Shown here piece after piece: positions 5,571 to 5,727 of a stretch of DNA of 5,727 nucleotides. The first letter of the stretch is position 1; each line of letters opens with the position of its first letter. The DNA lies in assembly GCA_021838985.1 (NCBI GenBank), contig JAKCCC010000150.1:1-5727 (forward strand). Direction: 5' to 3'. The notes under the pieces were generated by a model, which worked only from the letters and a program-made list of their open reading frames with translations, did no database searches and was not told the DNA's origin. The stretch is from Planctomycetota bacterium (GTDB lineage Bacteria; Planctomycetota; Phycisphaerae; WQYP01). The position numbers and the translations under genes were made by a program.

Positions 5571-5727
5571 ATGCCAATCTATGAATTTGAGTGCAAAGGG
5601 TGCGGCCGAACATTCGAACATTTGTCACGCGGTATGCAGCCGGATGCGGAGAAAGCGGCGTGTCCGAACTGCCATTCCCGCAATACGGTTCGAAAACTTT
5701 CCGTATTCGCAGTGGCCCAAGGGGCCA
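5571..5727 (+). CDS. FmdB-family putative regulatory zinc-ribbon protein, N-terminal part; runs off the right edge
   Basis: The first 52 residues are visible, beginning MPIYEFECKGCGRTFEHL, the hallmark of the small FmdB/CxxC_CxxC_SSSS family. The zinc ribbon is built from C8/C11 (CKGC) and C31/C34 (CPNC), the spacing expected for a single zinc knuckle of about 40 residues. A VRKLSVF segment follows, also typical of the family. The family is named after a putative regulator of formamidase genes, but its members are widespread, usually 70-110 residues, and their role is mostly unproven; FmdB itself should not be read as the function. AGGAGA lies 8 bases before the ATG and a strong promoter precedes it, so the gene heads its own transcript. 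The C-terminus is outside the window. Confidence 0.9.
   Translation, partial: MPIYEFECKGCGRTFEHLSRGMQPDAEKAACPNCHSRNTVRKLSVFAVAQGA

Overview
This window is about 60% G+C by eye and carries ordinary bacterial housekeeping and envelope genes in two opposing blocks. A site-2 protease directly downstream of dxr, a cysteinyl-tRNA synthetase of the long 'TDVGHMTED' type, a cytoplasmic SGNH esterase and GC-rich palindromes between genes together suggest a PVC-group bacterium (Verrucomicrobiota or Planctomycetota). That placement is inference, and no rRNA or marker phylogeny is available to confirm it.

Layout. Positions 1-248 (minus) hold the N-terminus of an M50/RseP-like intramembrane metalloprotease that runs off the left edge. 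Positions 330-1535 (minus) hold dxr, the committed step of the MEP isoprenoid pathway, with a credible sigma70-type promoter at 1586-1614. Positions 1536-1930 contain no gene I can support; beyond that promoter they hold a run of strong inverted repeats (1693-1847). Positions 1931-2896 and 2898-3533 (both minus) are a two-gene unit: an SGNH/GDSL esterase followed after one base by an NAD-dependent nucleotide-sugar epimerase of the UDP-glucuronate 4-epimerase type. Positions 3534-3725 are a divergent intergenic region with a nested palindrome and a probable cysS promoter. Positions 3726-5369 (plus) are cysS, followed by a hairpin terminator at 5432-5454. A near-consensus promoter at 5515-5543 then drives an FmdB-type zinc-ribbon gene (5571 onward) that runs off the right edge.

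How the genes fit. dxr and the M50 protease are a recurrent neighbour pair in bacteria (isoprenoid precursors and membrane proteostasis). The esterase-epimerase pair looks translationally coupled and would fit surface-polysaccharide metabolism, but no glycosyltransferase is in view. cysS and the zinc-ribbon gene appear to be separate transcription units.

I found no new multi-gene system. The most unusual material is non-coding: the hairpin block between the epimerase and dxr, and a short palindromic motif (AGCGGCGTC[T/C]CG) that occurs in three separate intergenic regions and so looks like a dispersed repeat family.
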